Shown here: positions 9,640 to 18,177 of the stretch, piece after piece
Layout of the letters: every line of letters starts with the position of its first letter
Numbering within the stretch: position 1 is the stretch's first letter
Assembly (NCBI GenBank): GCA_023284085.1
Contig: JAKVHY010000003.1
Span: 62,001 to 126,000 of the forward strand
From: Shewanella benthica
Lineage (GTDB): Bacteria; Pseudomonadota; Gammaproteobacteria; Enterobacterales; Shewanellaceae
Direction: 5' to 3'
DNA: 64,000 nt
Notes under the pieces: model-generated
The model's input: only the letters and a program-made list of their open reading frames with translations
Database searches by the model: none
Told to the model about the DNA's origin: nothing
Position numbers and translations under genes: made by a program

Positions 9640-10137
9640 ATGACAAGGTTTAAGTTTTTGGTTCCTCTATTCTTATTGCTAACAGCTTGTTCAAGTATGT
9701 CGCCGATAGAAAAAGTAAGTGAAAGTGAGTCAAATTTTAAAGATGCTGTATTTGAAGGAAAGAATTTTTATATTTCAGAAGAAGAAATATTAGGGGAGAG
9801 ATACCGAGTATTTCATCAAGCATCAACAGGCTTTAGTGGCACATCAGGAATAAGAAGAAGTGCGACGCAAAGAGCTAATAGTTTTTGCCAAAAAATTGAT
9901 CTTAATAAAATGATGTTAACGGTTTCAGAACATACTGCTTCACCACCATATATTTTAGGGAATTTTCCTCGCATAGAAATCATATTTGCTTGTGTTGATA
10001 GAAAAAGTGCCCAAACAAGCATAGCTTCTACTGATAAATATGATCTCCTTACTAAAATTAAAGATCTCTTAGATAAAGGTGTGTTAACACAGCAAGAGTT
10101 TGAAACAGAAAAGAAAAAAATACTTGCTGAACAGTAA
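9640..10137 (+). CDS. lipoprotein with C-terminal SHOCT-like segment
   Basis: The start at 9640 puts a signal peptide ending in lipobox LTAC at the N-terminus (lipidated Cys near residue 18), giving 165 residues; the frame stays open 12 codons further upstream, but those residues do not fit a signal peptide. The body is of unknown fold with two further cysteines (SFCQ, FACV). The C-terminus (DLLTKIKDLLDKGVLTQQEF and following) resembles the short SHOCT oligomerisation module. The gene is clearly more AT-rich than torS before it and the helicase after it, a sign of possible transfer. No function is assigned. Confidence 0.6.
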   Translation: MTRFKFLVPLFLLLTACSSMSPIEKVSESESNFKDAVFEGKNFYISEEEILGERYRVFHQASTGFSGTSGIRRSATQRANSFCQKIDLNKMMLTVSEHTASPPYILGNFPRIEIIFACVDRKSAQTSIASTDKYDLLTKIKDLLDKGVLTQQEFETEKKKILAEQ

Positions 10138-10188
10138 TTCAGGTTAGGGGTTGGTTTAGTTTGAATCCTTATTTTAGTTAAACAGTGG

Positions 10189-10194
10189 TATAAT
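10189..10194 (+). promoter_or_regulatory. -10 element upstream of DEAD-box helicase gene
   Basis: A perfect TATAAT lies 44 bp before the helicase ATG, leaving a 5' leader of roughly 35 nt. A matching -35 is not clear (TCCTTA at 17 bp), so the promoter call rests on the -10 alone. Confidence 0.45.
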
Positions 10195-10237
10195 TCGCGG
10201 CAGTTTCTTTCTTGTTTTAATCTAGGTATTTCCCCGT

Positions 10238-11539
10238 ATGTCTGAACGCGCCGACTCTGCTGCTAATCATGGATTTTCATCCTTATCCCTAAGACCAGAA
10301 TTGCTGCAGGTTTTGACTGAATTAGGCTACAGCCAGCCTACACCTATTCAGACTCAGGCTATACCGGCCATTTTAGCCGGGCAGGACATCATGGCCGGTG
10401 CCCAAACTGGCTCGGGAAAAACCGCTGCATTTGCATTGCCCATTCTGCATAAGTTAACTGAACCGCTACTCCGACTAGATGAAAAGAATGAACAACAGCC
10501 TGAGGCACCATCTTGTTCTCAAGTATCTGGCATTCGAGCCCTAGTGTTGACGCCAACCCGTGAACTTGCCCTCCAGGTCCATGGGAGTTTCGTTAAATAC
10601 GCTAAGCAGACTCAGCTAAAATCGGCTCTGGTATATGGCGGCGTCAGCATAGATGCTCAGGCTCAGATTTTAGCGGCCGGAGTCGATATCTTGGTTGCAA
10701 CCCCGGGGCGTCTGCTAGATCACTTAAGGCGTGGCTCTATGAGCCTTAGTGAACTTGAGTTTTTGGTATTCGATGAAGCCGACCGCATGTTAGATATGGG
10801 CTTTAAAGACGAGATAGATGCCATCGTCAAACAGCTGCCTAAGACTCGCCAAACCTTGTTGTTTTCTGCCACCTTCGACGACTCTATCTATGGCTTGAGT
10901 CAATCACTATTACGCGATCCTAAACGTATCGAGGTGGGTGAGCGAAATGCCGCGGCTGTCGAAATTGAGCAGCGGGTTTATGCCGTCGACAGTGACAGAA
11001 AGCTTGCCTTAATCACTCATCTTATCGAGTCGGGTAAGTTACAGCAGGTACTCATCTTCAGCCGTAAGAAGGTGGCCGCCGACAAGCTGGCCGCTAACTT
11101 AACCAAGGCGGGAATTGGGGCCCAGGCTTTTCATGGTGATCTCTCCCAGGGCGCACGGGAAAAGGTGCTGCAAAGTTTTAAGGACGGTGAGGTTCGCGTG
11201 CTGGTGGCCACGGATGTTGCTGCAAGGGGGATCGATATTATCGACCTTAACTATGTGGTCAACTATGAATTGCCCTATAAGGCCGAGGATTATGTTCATC
11301 GTATCGGCCGCACGGGCCGCGCCGGTAATAAGGGCGTTGCAATCACATTACTCTGTCGTGAAGATGAGCATCTGCTCGAAGAAGTCGAAGTCGTGCTCGA
11401 TAAGCGACTGCCTCAGCAATGGTTAGCAGGCTTTGAGCCGGATCTGACTAAGAGTGTAGATACACCCAGAAAAGGGGGGCGAAATGCCCACAAACAGCGA
11501 GCCAAGAAGCGAGCGAATGGCGGCAGGCGAGGTCGTTAA
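10238..11539 (+). CDS. DEAD-box ATP-dependent RNA helicase (RhlE-like)
   Basis: This 433-residue RNA helicase probably acts in RNA turnover or ribosome assembly. Motifs in order are the Q motif (QPTPIQTQAIP), I (AQTGSGKT), Ia (PTRELALQ), Ib (TPGRLLDH), II (DEAD), III (SAT), IV (VLIFSRKK), V (ATDVAARGID) and VI (HRIGRTGRAG). The C-terminal tail is short and basic (KGGRNAHKQRAKKRANGGRRGR region), as in RhlE-type proteins that bind structured RNA. It has its own -10 element and is not in an operon. A second, related helicase lies at 42628-43920. Confidence 0.9.
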   Translation: MSERADSAANHGFSSLSLRPELLQVLTELGYSQPTPIQTQAIPAILAGQDIMAGAQTGSGKTAAFALPILHKLTEPLLRLDEKNEQQPEAPSCSQVSGIRALVLTPTRELALQVHGSFVKYAKQTQLKSALVYGGVSIDAQAQILAAGVDILVATPGRLLDHLRRGSMSLSELEFLVFDEADRMLDMGFKDEIDAIVKQLPKTRQTLLFSATFDDSIYGLSQSLLRDPKRIEVGERNAAAVEIEQRVYAVDSDRKLALITHLIESGKLQQVLIFSRKKVAADKLAANLTKAGIGAQAFHGDLSQGAREKVLQSFKDGEVRVLVATDVAARGIDIIDLNYVVNYELPYKAEDYVHRIGRTGRAGNKGVAITLLCREDEHLLEEVEVVLDKRLPQQWLAGFEPDLTKSVDTPRKGGRNAHKQRAKKRANGGRRGR

Positions 11540-11644
11540 TAGCTAGTTTTTACTAGAGTCGATGCTTCATATTACTGATAGCCTGGCGGGGGAATGGCCC
11601 TGCTGGGAGTATGCCTTGCTAGGTCGTGCATATTTGGCCATGAC

Positions 11645-11693
11645 TTCTTAGAACTTATAGCTTATAGCTTATAGCTTATAGCTTAGAACTTAG
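11645..11693. repeat. heptanucleotide tandem array, 7 units
   Basis: Seven consecutive 7-bp units of the form NNCTTAN (four AGCTTAK-type units in the middle, flanked by TTCTTAG and two AACTTAN units) lie between the helicase gene and the dihydroorotate dehydrogenase gene. The phase is unbroken. It belongs to the same heptad family as the arrays at 24594 and 33652. Confidence 0.85.
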
Positions 11694-11824
11694 CCTTCGA
11701 GATTCAGTTCACGGAATAAAACCTGTATCTGAGCTCCTTGTTTAAAATCGGCTGAGGATCAATTTTTCAATCTAAGTAAGCTGTTAGTCTCATCTCCCGT
11801 TTGTGAACAGAAACGGAGCCTCAC

Positions 11825-12829
11825 ATGTCTAACCCTACCCATAATGATAATACCTCATCGATTGCAGCTGTTAATCGATGCGTGAATAAGCGCATCAGTA
11901 CCCGCATTGCACAAGTTCCATTAGCGAGTTTTATCTTCAATGCATCGGGTCCACGTTGCACCGAGGAAGATGAACTTAACTTGCTTGGCGCCTCAGCTTC
12001 TGCTGCCATAATGACCAAGTCCTGCACCTTAGAGCCTAGGCAGGGCAATGCCGAGCCTAGATACCAAGCTTTGCCTCTGGGCTCGATACAGTCTATGGGA
12101 TTACCTAACTTAGGTTATCAGGCATATCTGGAGATGTTGCCTAGGCTAAAGCAAGCTATCTCTCCCCAAACCAATAAGCCGATAGTGGTGAGTGTGTCAG
12201 GTTTCTCCATCACCGATAATGTGGTCATGGTGAAGGCGTTTCAAGCGAGCTGCGCCGACCTTATCGAAGTTAATTTTTCTTGCCCCAATATCGAAGGCAA
12301 GCCTCAGGTTGGATACGATTTTGAGCAGACTGAGCGGGCATTGGAGCAATTATGCCAGCTAGGCAGTAAGCCTATAGGCTTAAAGTTGCCGCCGTATTTC
12401 GATTTTTCCCATTTCATCACCATGGCTAATATCATCAAGAAGTTTCCGGTGAGCTTTATCACCTGCATCAACTCCGTGGGTAACACCTTAGTGATTGACC
12501 CGGAAACCGAGAGTGCCATCATCAAGCCAAAGGGCGGATTCGGCGGCTTGTGCGGTGATTACATCAAGCCTATCGGTCTTGCTAATGTTAGGGCTTTTAG
12601 TCAGCTTCTGCCTTCGAGCATAGACATCATAGGGGTCGGCGGTATCAAAACCGGCACAGATGCTTTCGAATATCTGCTGGCTGGCGCGTCGGCGGTACAA
12701 GTTGCGACTTGTTTCGAGAAGGAGGGGACCGAGTGCTTCGATAGGATAGCTAAGGAGCTCGATAGCATAATGACGGCTAAGCAGTATTCAAGCATAGCGG
12801 CCGCCAAGGGCAAGTTGAAAATGATTTAA
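11825..12829 (+). CDS. pyrD: dihydroorotate dehydrogenase, class 1A (fumarate-type)
   Basis: This FMN enzyme oxidises dihydroorotate to orotate in pyrimidine synthesis. The sequence is of the soluble class 1A type: FIFNASGPRC, MTKSCTLEPRQGN, LPLGSIQSMGLPNLGY and the catalytic Cys153 in the loop VNFSCPNIEGKP (class 2 membrane enzymes use Ser). FMN-site motifs GGIKTGTDA and LLAGASAVQVAT are also present. Class 1A enzymes use fumarate rather than quinone as electron acceptor. Its 334 residues include about 20 extra at the N-terminus. Most gammaproteobacteria carry class 2 PyrD, so this may be an acquired extra copy. It lies alone, converging with torD. Confidence 0.85.
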   Translation: MSNPTHNDNTSSIAAVNRCVNKRISTRIAQVPLASFIFNASGPRCTEEDELNLLGASASAAIMTKSCTLEPRQGNAEPRYQALPLGSIQSMGLPNLGYQAYLEMLPRLKQAISPQTNKPIVVSVSGFSITDNVVMVKAFQASCADLIEVNFSCPNIEGKPQVGYDFEQTERALEQLCQLGSKPIGLKLPPYFDFSHFITMANIIKKFPVSFITCINSVGNTLVIDPETESAIIKPKGGFGGLCGDYIKPIGLANVRAFSQLLPSSIDIIGVGGIKTGTDAFEYLLAGASAVQVATCFEKEGTECFDRIAKELDSIMTAKQYSSIAAAKGKLKMI

Positions 12830-12835
12830 TACATT

Positions 12836-12865
12836 AAGATCCTAGGACCTAGGTCCTAGGATCTT
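12836..12865. terminator. bidirectional terminator between pyrD and torD
   Basis: A perfect 30-bp palindrome (two 14-bp arms around TA) lies between the convergent genes and is followed by TTTG on the plus strand. It is built of three CCTAGGN heptads. In RNA it would form a long hairpin and stop transcription from both sides. Confidence 0.75.
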
Positions 12866-12875
12866 TGTACCAGAC

Positions 12876-13556
12876 TTAACTTTCTTCTGTTAATCCTGCT
12901 AAGTCTGAGCTGACCCAAGATTGCGTCAATCTCGCTAATGCGCAGTAAAAATCACCACTGTCACACTGAGTCACTTTTGCGGCAAACTTGCCCAGCCAGC
13001 TGTTGAGGTATGGCTCAATAAAGCTGAGCTGTTCCTCGTCGCTAGCCGATAAGCATAGATGCTCAACATAAGCCAAGCTCACCGCTAAGTGATCCGCAGG
13101 CTCTGGGAAGCTGGTTTGTACCTGCAGCTGGCTCTGTTTAAGAAACTGCACCATCAGCTGATGCTGCTCACCAAACAGCAAGGGCTGATCACCAGCCTTA
13201 GCACTCTTGCTTGTATCTTGGAGATAGAGGCTGGCATAGGGGGAGGCACTGTGTTTGGTGCCCACCAGAAACAGGCCGCAATAATCGGCGGCAAGCTCCA
13301 TCAGAGCCTTATCTGACGTTAAGCTTTCCAGCACGCTAACCATGGCATCGACATCTTGCTTAAAGCTTGGCTCACTGGCGAGCTGAGCTAAGAATGCCTT
13401 GGCAGGCTCACTGGTCAGCTCATGGAGCAGTTGATGATCGATCTCTTTAGCAAACAGGGAGGAGAGCAGGCGATAGACCATGGCTCGTGCTTTATTCATG
13501 TCTGTGTTATTCATCTGGTCCTCTGATATTGCCGGGTTAGTCATGCTGTTTTCCAT
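12876..13556 (-). CDS. torD: TMAO reductase chaperone TorD
   Basis: This cytoplasmic chaperone binds apo-TorA and its Tat signal peptide, protects it and helps molybdenum cofactor insertion before export. It has 226 residues and is all-helical, with family motifs [15 protein letters not shown] near the start, [12 protein letters not shown] and ASPYASLYL in the middle. AGGA lies 9 nt before the ATG at 13556. It is the last gene of torE-torC-torA-torD, 32 bp after torA. Its N-terminal 20 residues are poorly conserved and a later Met (MNKARAM) is also possible. Confidence 0.92.
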   Translation of the reverse strand: MENSMTNPAISEDQMNNTDMNKARAMVYRLLSSLFAKEIDHQLLHELTSEPAKAFLAQLASEPSFKQDVDAMVSVLESLTSDKALMELAADYCGLFLVGTKHSASPYASLYLQDTSKSAKAGDQPLLFGEQHQLMVQFLKQSQLQVQTSFPEPADHLAVSLAYVEHLCLSASDEEQLSFIEPYLNSWLGKFAAKVTQCDSGDFYCALARLTQSWVSSDLAGLTEES

Positions 13557-13588
13557 ATTATCGCTATCCTGTGCTGGTTATACCAAGG

Positions 13589-16081
13589 TTAAATTAAGGT
13601 TTCAACCGGGCCATCGAATGAACTGACCTGAGGCACCTTGCCACGGAACTTCTCAAACTCAACCTGGCAAGTATAAGCGGCGCAGGCTTGAGCGAGCTTA
13701 GAGGTGCCGATATCTTGGGTTAGCGTGTTTGGATCGCCATAGCTACACAGGGCGCCAACTTCGGCTCCGCCTTCCTTGCTGCCATCTTTACCAACTGGGC
13801 CATACCAGGCGCCTTCGTGGATACGTATGATGCCTTTCGGGAAATTGTCCGATATGACAGCGCCGGCAAGTAGTTGACCACGGTCGTTAAACACCCGCAC
13901 GATATCACCATCCTTGATGCCACGAGACTTGGCATCTTCGGGGCTCAGGTATACCGGTTCACGGCCTTGAACCGTATAGGTTTCACGGTACTCTTGCGAC
14001 TCACACATCTGTGAGTGTAATCGCTTATCTGGATGACATGACTGCATCCAAACCGGGAACTTGTTTGAACCCGGACCGCCATGGCTACGTTCTGTTTTCT
14101 CCATCCAGGTAGGATGGCCAGGGCAATCATCATAACCAAATTGAGCTATCTTGCGGCTGAAGATCTCGATAAGTCCCGATGGAGTGCCCAATGGATTGAT
14201 CTCAGGGTCTTCTCTGAAGTCCGCATGACGGGTCCATGGCTTACCCTCACCGAAGTGAACATAGCCGTCTTTCCAGAAGGTATCGAAGTCCGGCATAGCG
14301 AACTTGCCGGCATTGGCTGATTTACAATCGTTATACAGCTTCTTCAGCCAGTCCTGCTCGCTCATGTCGCGGGTATATTCTTTCTCTTTACCCATGACCG
14401 CGGCGAAACGGGTGAATATCTCGAAGTCAGACAGACTCTCGAACAGAGGCTCTACCATCTTGTGCATCGCGAGTATGCCGCGGTTGGCGTAGCTGCCGTA
14501 TACATCGATATCGTTACGCTCAAGCGTGGTACAAGCCGGCAGAACTATGTCTGAGAAGCGGCAGGTGGCGGTCCAGTTCATATCGATAGTGACCACACAC
14601 TCAAGCTTATGGAACGCCTGCTTCATCTTGTTTCTGTCTTGATGATGGTTCCAGGGGTTGTTGCCCGAGAACACCATCATCTTGATATCCGGGAAGGTGA
14701 CCTTAGAGCCGTTGGCATCGATAGTCTTGCCGGGTTCCATAATCGCGTCGATCCAGCGGGCAACCGGAATGGTGCTGCTGGCGCCCTTGAAATCATTGCT
14801 ATCGAATAGCGGCTTCTGATCTTCATCCAGGTTACGTGGGAATGCTCCGGGTGCGGCAGCGCCCGATGAAGGCACACCGATACTCGAGTAGTGGTGTCCA
14901 TAGCTGATGCCGCCACCGGGTAGGCCTATTTGGCCAATCATGGTGGCCAGAACCGCCGCCATCCAGTAGGGCTGCTCGCCGTGTTGCTGGCGCTGAATAC
15001 ACCAGCCCATCATCAACTGAGTGCGGCCCTGGGTCATTACCTTAGCCAGATCGCGGATGATCTCTGGGGTTACCCCTGAGATTTGACTGGCCCATTCAGG
15101 TGTCTTGGCCACGCCGTCGCTCTCACCGAGCAGGTATGGCAGGAATCTGTCGAAACCTAGGCTGTAACCATCGATAAACGTCTTATCGTGTAAACCTTTA
15201 GTCACCATCTCATGGGCGATACCCAGCATGAGTGCCACATCTGTCTGCGGGTTGACGTATAGCTGCTCACAGCCCAGGTATTTCTGGGTCTTAGTGACCA
15301 CAGGATCTATGCTGATCACGCGGATCTTACCTTGCTTCACCTTCTCTTTGAGCTGAGCAAGGTAAGCGAAAGACTCGTGGGTCTCGGCGTTCCAGCCCAC
15401 CTGCAGGTTCTTGTAAGGATCGTTTGACCACAAGATGATGGTCTTAGACTCCTCGAGGATCAGTGGCCAGGAGGTGCCCTGAGCATAGACTTCGGTGGAG
15501 CCCAAGATGTAAGGCATGATGGTTTGGCCTGCACCGGTGGAATAGTCGCCAATCTTCTTGACGAAGTTGCCGTGCATACCGATGGCACGTTGCATATGGC
15601 TGGTGCTCGAATGCAGTTGCCCGGTGGCGCGCCAGCCGGTTTGACCCGCATGCAGACCAGATGGACCGTACTTAGTCTGCACCTCATCCAGTGAATCTTT
15701 CAGTAGGTTAAGTGCCTTGTCCCAGGTGACACGGACGAAACGAAAATCGCCGCGTTGTGTGGTGTCACTCTTATGTCCTTTTAGCAGGAAGTCGAGACGC
15801 ACCATAGGGTAGCGAACCCGAGATGGGTTATAGACCAGGCCCTTGATGCCGTTAATCATATCCGTAGGATACTTGTCTAAGTCGAATGGCTTAACCTGAT
15901 CGATAACGCCGTTCTTACGTTTTATCTTAAACGCGCCAAAGTGAGTGCCGGTGGTTAACCAGCCATCTTTCGACTTAGCGCCTGAAGCGGCCAGGGCATT
16001 GAGTGGTGCCAGTACCGATGCGCCGCTTAGGACCACATAAGATGTCGATACAAGTCCTTTTAAAAAGTGTCTTCTGTTCAT
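13589..16081 (-). CDS. torA: periplasmic trimethylamine-N-oxide reductase TorA
   Basis: This molybdenum (bis-MGD) enzyme reduces TMAO to trimethylamine as terminal step of anaerobic respiration. It has 830 residues. The N-terminus is a Tat signal ([10 protein letters not shown], then hydrophobic to about residue 31). There is no N-terminal Fe-S cysteine motif, as in other TorA/DMSO-reductase single-subunit enzymes. Ser181 in GDYSTGAGQ is the expected Mo ligand. Cofactor motifs [18 protein letters not shown] and [10 protein letters not shown] follow. Electrons come from TorC. The ATG is preceded by AAGGACT, and the torC-torA gap holds a tandem duplication of this junction. Confidence 0.95.
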   Translation of the reverse strand: MNRRHFLKGLVSTSYVVLSGASVLAPLNALAASGAKSKDGWLTTGTHFGAFKIKRKNGVIDQVKPFDLDKYPTDMINGIKGLVYNPSRVRYPMVRLDFLLKGHKSDTTQRGDFRFVRVTWDKALNLLKDSLDEVQTKYGPSGLHAGQTGWRATGQLHSSTSHMQRAIGMHGNFVKKIGDYSTGAGQTIMPYILGSTEVYAQGTSWPLILEESKTIILWSNDPYKNLQVGWNAETHESFAYLAQLKEKVKQGKIRVISIDPVVTKTQKYLGCEQLYVNPQTDVALMLGIAHEMVTKGLHDKTFIDGYSLGFDRFLPYLLGESDGVAKTPEWASQISGVTPEIIRDLAKVMTQGRTQLMMGWCIQRQQHGEQPYWMAAVLATMIGQIGLPGGGISYGHHYSSIGVPSSGAAAPGAFPRNLDEDQKPLFDSNDFKGASSTIPVARWIDAIMEPGKTIDANGSKVTFPDIKMMVFSGNNPWNHHQDRNKMKQAFHKLECVVTIDMNWTATCRFSDIVLPACTTLERNDIDVYGSYANRGILAMHKMVEPLFESLSDFEIFTRFAAVMGKEKEYTRDMSEQDWLKKLYNDCKSANAGKFAMPDFDTFWKDGYVHFGEGKPWTRHADFREDPEINPLGTPSGLIEIFSRKIAQFGYDDCPGHPTWMEKTERSHGGPGSNKFPVWMQSCHPDKRLHSQMCESQEYRETYTVQGREPVYLSPEDAKSRGIKDGDIVRVFNDRGQLLAGAVISDNFPKGIIRIHEGAWYGPVGKDGSKEGGAEVGALCSYGDPNTLTQDIGTSKLAQACAAYTCQVEFEKFRGKVPQVSSFDGPVETLI

Positions 16082-16098
16082 AGTTCCAGTCCTTATTA

Positions 16099-16179
16099 CT
16101 AGTGCGCTGACTTGTCGAAATTTATGTATGAGTGCGCTGCAATCAGACTGTTTATTTCTATTTTGATATTGATATTCAT
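16099..16179 (-). CDS. tiny ORF 2 in torC-torA junction repeat (26 aa)
   Basis: An ATG with GAGGACT upstream starts a 26-codon frame that ends in the same five residues as TorC (DKSAH) and stops 17 bp before the torA ATG. It arose by duplication of the torC 3' end. It could be translated because its ribosome binding site is a copy of the torA one, but it may be only a by-product; no function is known. Confidence 0.35.
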   Translation of the reverse strand: MNINIKIEINSLIAAHSYINFDKSAH

Positions 16180-16196
16180 ATTTTCAGTCCTCAATA

Positions 16197-16271
16197 CTAG
16201 TGCGCTGACTTGTCGGAATTTGTGTATGAGTGCGCTGCAATCAGACTGATTATTCCTATTTTGATATTCAT
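16197..16271 (-). CDS. tiny ORF 1 in torC-torA junction repeat (24 aa)
   Basis: This lies directly downstream of torC. AAGGACT followed by an ATG opens a 24-codon frame ending in DKSAH, like TorC and tiny ORF 2. The frame has been kept open despite base changes relative to the neighbouring copy (15 shared residues near the C-terminus with four differences), which slightly favours selection on it or recent origin. Confidence 0.35.
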   Translation of the reverse strand: MNIKIGIISLIAAHSYTNSDKSAH

Positions 16272-16288
16272 AGTTCCAGTCCTTATGA

Positions 16289-17467
16289 CTAATGCGCTGA
16301 CTTGTCGAAAGTCGATGAGTGCTCTTGCAGGTACTTCTGCACTAAGGCTTGTGTATCTTGGTCCATGTTGACGAAGGCTATCATGCCCTGGAACATGCCC
16401 GGCCAGCTGTTGGCATCGAAATGCTTCTCGTCAGGTTGGGTGTGACACACGCTACAGCTGGTGGAATATGTCGAGCGAGCATAGTCCCACAGAGGTTGAA
16501 GATCGGTGACCAGGTAGTCTTTCTCTGTCCAGATCTTAGCTTCGACACGTTGCCAAGTCAGGCCTGTCATGGGATCTTCCTTCTCTTCGAAGACCTGCAT
16601 CACGCCCTCTTCGAGCGCCGCATCTTTGGTCAATTGCGCCGATAGTATGTTGAGGCCGAAATCGTAGTAGATGACGCGACCCGCACCGACCTTCTTACGC
16701 CAGCCGTCTATGCCTACCTTGACGCGGTTGCCTTTGATCTCAAGTACTTTGACCTTAGTGGCTATGTTTAGTGTTCCCGCTTCAACGTCTGTTTTATCGT
16801 TGTAGAATAATGGCTTGGTTAAGGCGGTGAAGTAGAACTTCTCGGTCTGCAGTGATCTTTCACCAGAGCCTACTTGAGCGATGAGCTCGGGGGCGCGTGA
16901 GGTTCCCATATCGGGTAGCTTGTGTGCGATTCCCTTGTGACAATCGATACAGCTTTGGTCTATCGCAGCGGCTCGCTTCATCTGCTTCTGAGCCAGTTTT
17001 GACATGTCTTGCCACTTCATCGAGTCGTAGTTATGACAGTTTTTACAGGCGAGAGAGTTATCACGATCGAATCGTTTCCACTCACGGCTGGCCATCTCGA
17101 GACGTTTATCTTCAAACTTCTCCGGGGTATTTACCGTCTGTAGCATCCAGCCCCACATGTCGTGAGAGGCCTCAATCTTACGGGCAATCTTACGGCTCCA
17201 GTTGTGTGGCACGTGACAATCGGGGCAGGTGGCTCGCACGCCGGAATGATTCGACCAGTGGACGGTTTCCTGTAGTTCCTTGTATGGCATGCTCTCCATA
17301 CTGTGACAGCTGATACAGAACTCTTCGGTATTGGTCATCTCAAGAGCCGTGTTAAAACCGCCCCAGAAAATGACTCCCATAAGAAAGGCCGAGAAACTGA
17401 CTGTGCCTAAGGTTAGGTACTTGGCAGGTTGGGTCAGTGTGCGCCAAATGTTGATAAACCACTTCAT
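16289..17467 (-). CDS. torC: pentahaem c-type cytochrome TorC
   Basis: This membrane-anchored NapC/NirT-family quinol dehydrogenase hands electrons to periplasmic TorA. It has 392 residues: an N-terminal membrane anchor (about 18-40), four haem sites CxxCH in the NapC domain (Cys51, Cys81, Cys141, Cys173), and a C-terminal extension with the fifth haem site (Cys338-Cys341-His342), as in E. coli TorC. The C-terminal domain is also known to affect TorS signalling in E. coli. It lies 69 bp after torE in the same operon. Its last codons are the source of the repeat in the torC-torA gap. Confidence 0.94.
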   Translation of the reverse strand: MKWFINIWRTLTQPAKYLTLGTVSFSAFLMGVIFWGGFNTALEMTNTEEFCISCHSMESMPYKELQETVHWSNHSGVRATCPDCHVPHNWSRKIARKIEASHDMWGWMLQTVNTPEKFEDKRLEMASREWKRFDRDNSLACKNCHNYDSMKWQDMSKLAQKQMKRAAAIDQSCIDCHKGIAHKLPDMGTSRAPELIAQVGSGERSLQTEKFYFTALTKPLFYNDKTDVEAGTLNIATKVKVLEIKGNRVKVGIDGWRKKVGAGRVIYYDFGLNILSAQLTKDAALEEGVMQVFEEKEDPMTGLTWQRVEAKIWTEKDYLVTDLQPLWDYARSTYSTSCSVCHTQPDEKHFDANSWPGMFQGMIAFVNMDQDTQALVQKYLQEHSSTFDKSAH

Positions 17468-17536
17468 AACAGCATCCTTTAAATCTTAAAATTTGTTTCG
17501 TCGTTTGAGTTTGTTTTACGTGTTGTTAAATCGCGA

Positions 17537-17707
17537 TTAGTGGCCGACGACTCCACCAAATGCCTGGATCATCCAGATAATGAAGCCATAGGCACTGATG
17601 CCTGTGATGGTGACGATGGGAAACAACAGGAAGATGATAAAACCTAGGGCTCTGAGCTCCTTGGTTTTAACTTGCTTGGCTGATTCTGATGACGTTTGCT
17701 GTGTCAT
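17537..17707 (-). CDS. torE: small membrane protein TorE (NapE-like)
   Basis: This 56-residue protein has one transmembrane helix (about residues 21-50, LGFIIFLLFP onward) with a KTKELRALGF N-flank and a short Gly-rich end (GGVVGH). This is the NapE/TorE pattern; in Shewanella TorE is the first gene of the tor structural operon. Its exact role in TMAO respiration is not settled; it may assist the membrane cytochrome. The start is the first ATG after the tor promoter, with GAGAGT upstream. Confidence 0.88.
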   Translation of the reverse strand: MTQQTSSESAKQVKTKELRALGFIIFLLFPIVTITGISAYGFIIWMIQAFGGVVGH

Positions 17708-17759
17708 AGCGGACTCTCTCTAGTGATCTTATCTGCGATGACACCAATATAGAGCAGGA

Positions 17760-17822
17760 ATATGAACAGGAATGATGCATGGAATGAATGAGTTTTGACA
17801 AAATATGAAGAAATATGAACAA
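17760..17822 (-). promoter_or_regulatory. TorR operator: three tor boxes upstream of torE
   Basis: On the minus strand three decamers match the known tor box CTGTTCATAT: TTGTTCATAT (17813-17822), TTCTTCATAT (17803-17812), directly abutting, and a perfect CTGTTCATAT (17760-17769) 33 bp further downstream. This repeats the E. coli torC promoter design, where TorR binds four such boxes. All lie 53-115 bp upstream of the torE start. Confidence 0.88.
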
Positions 17823-17832
17823 ACAAGTAATT

Positions 17833-17846
17833 ATACCAATCGGTAT
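17833..17846. repeat. palindromic ATACC-type repeat
   Basis: ATACCAATCGGTAT, a near-palindrome (ATACC/GGTAT arms), occurs here and identically at 43926-43939, with a variant at 29503-29516. It is likely a remnant end of a small repeat family. Confidence 0.5.
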
Positions 17847-18067
17847 AAGAATATTGCTGTTTTGGCCTCAGGCGAAGAGCATGAAAAATAAGGCTGATAA
17901 AAATCCATAACAGAATAGTCGCACTCGTTCGTTTTTTAGAACAATAGTAAAATCAGTCACTCATTTTCTAGGTCTAAAGTATTAGATGCTGTAAACTTCG
18001 GCGTCAGCAAAGGCTGTGATTTAGCGTGTTTAACGCCGATGATAGTTAACCACAGCGTTGATTATCT

Positions 18068-18138
18068 GCAGGTCACAATAAAATACAATCAAGTATTCGT
18101 GGATCTCTCACCCGTTGATTAACGGGGCTCTCACCTGC
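18068..18138 (+). promoter_or_regulatory. structured leader upstream of purine-type permease
   Basis: The leader can fold into nested helices: CCCGTT/AACGGG with a GATT loop at 18111-18126, flanked by two matching CTCTCA segments, enclosed either by GTGG/CCAC or by GCAGGT (18068-18073)/ACCTGC (18133-18138). It lies 40 bp before the permease ATG. Alternative outer stems would suit a switch, and riboswitches for purines are known before such permeases, but I cannot match a known class. Confidence 0.35.
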
Positions 18139-18177
18139 CACAGCCTTATAAATTTAAGAGATCAAAGGTATAAAATT

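Larger units (their letters stand above)
16088..16277 (-). repeat. tandem duplication of the torC-torA junction
   Basis: The intergenic DNA consists of two degenerate tandem units of 98 bp (16088-16185) and 92 bp (16186-16277). Each begins, on the plus strand, with AGTCC and carries a copy of the last codons of torC (ending Asp-Lys-Ser-Ala-His-stop). A third AGTCC copy at 16278 is the real torC end. Each unit also carries a copy of the AAGGACT-type ribosome binding site used by torA. The units differ by substitutions and a short indel, so the duplication is not brand new. Confidence 0.9.

Noticed and set aside
16088..16277. Insertion sequence between torC and torA
   Set aside because: The repeats are direct copies of the adjacent gene junction, not a mobile element with inverted ends.
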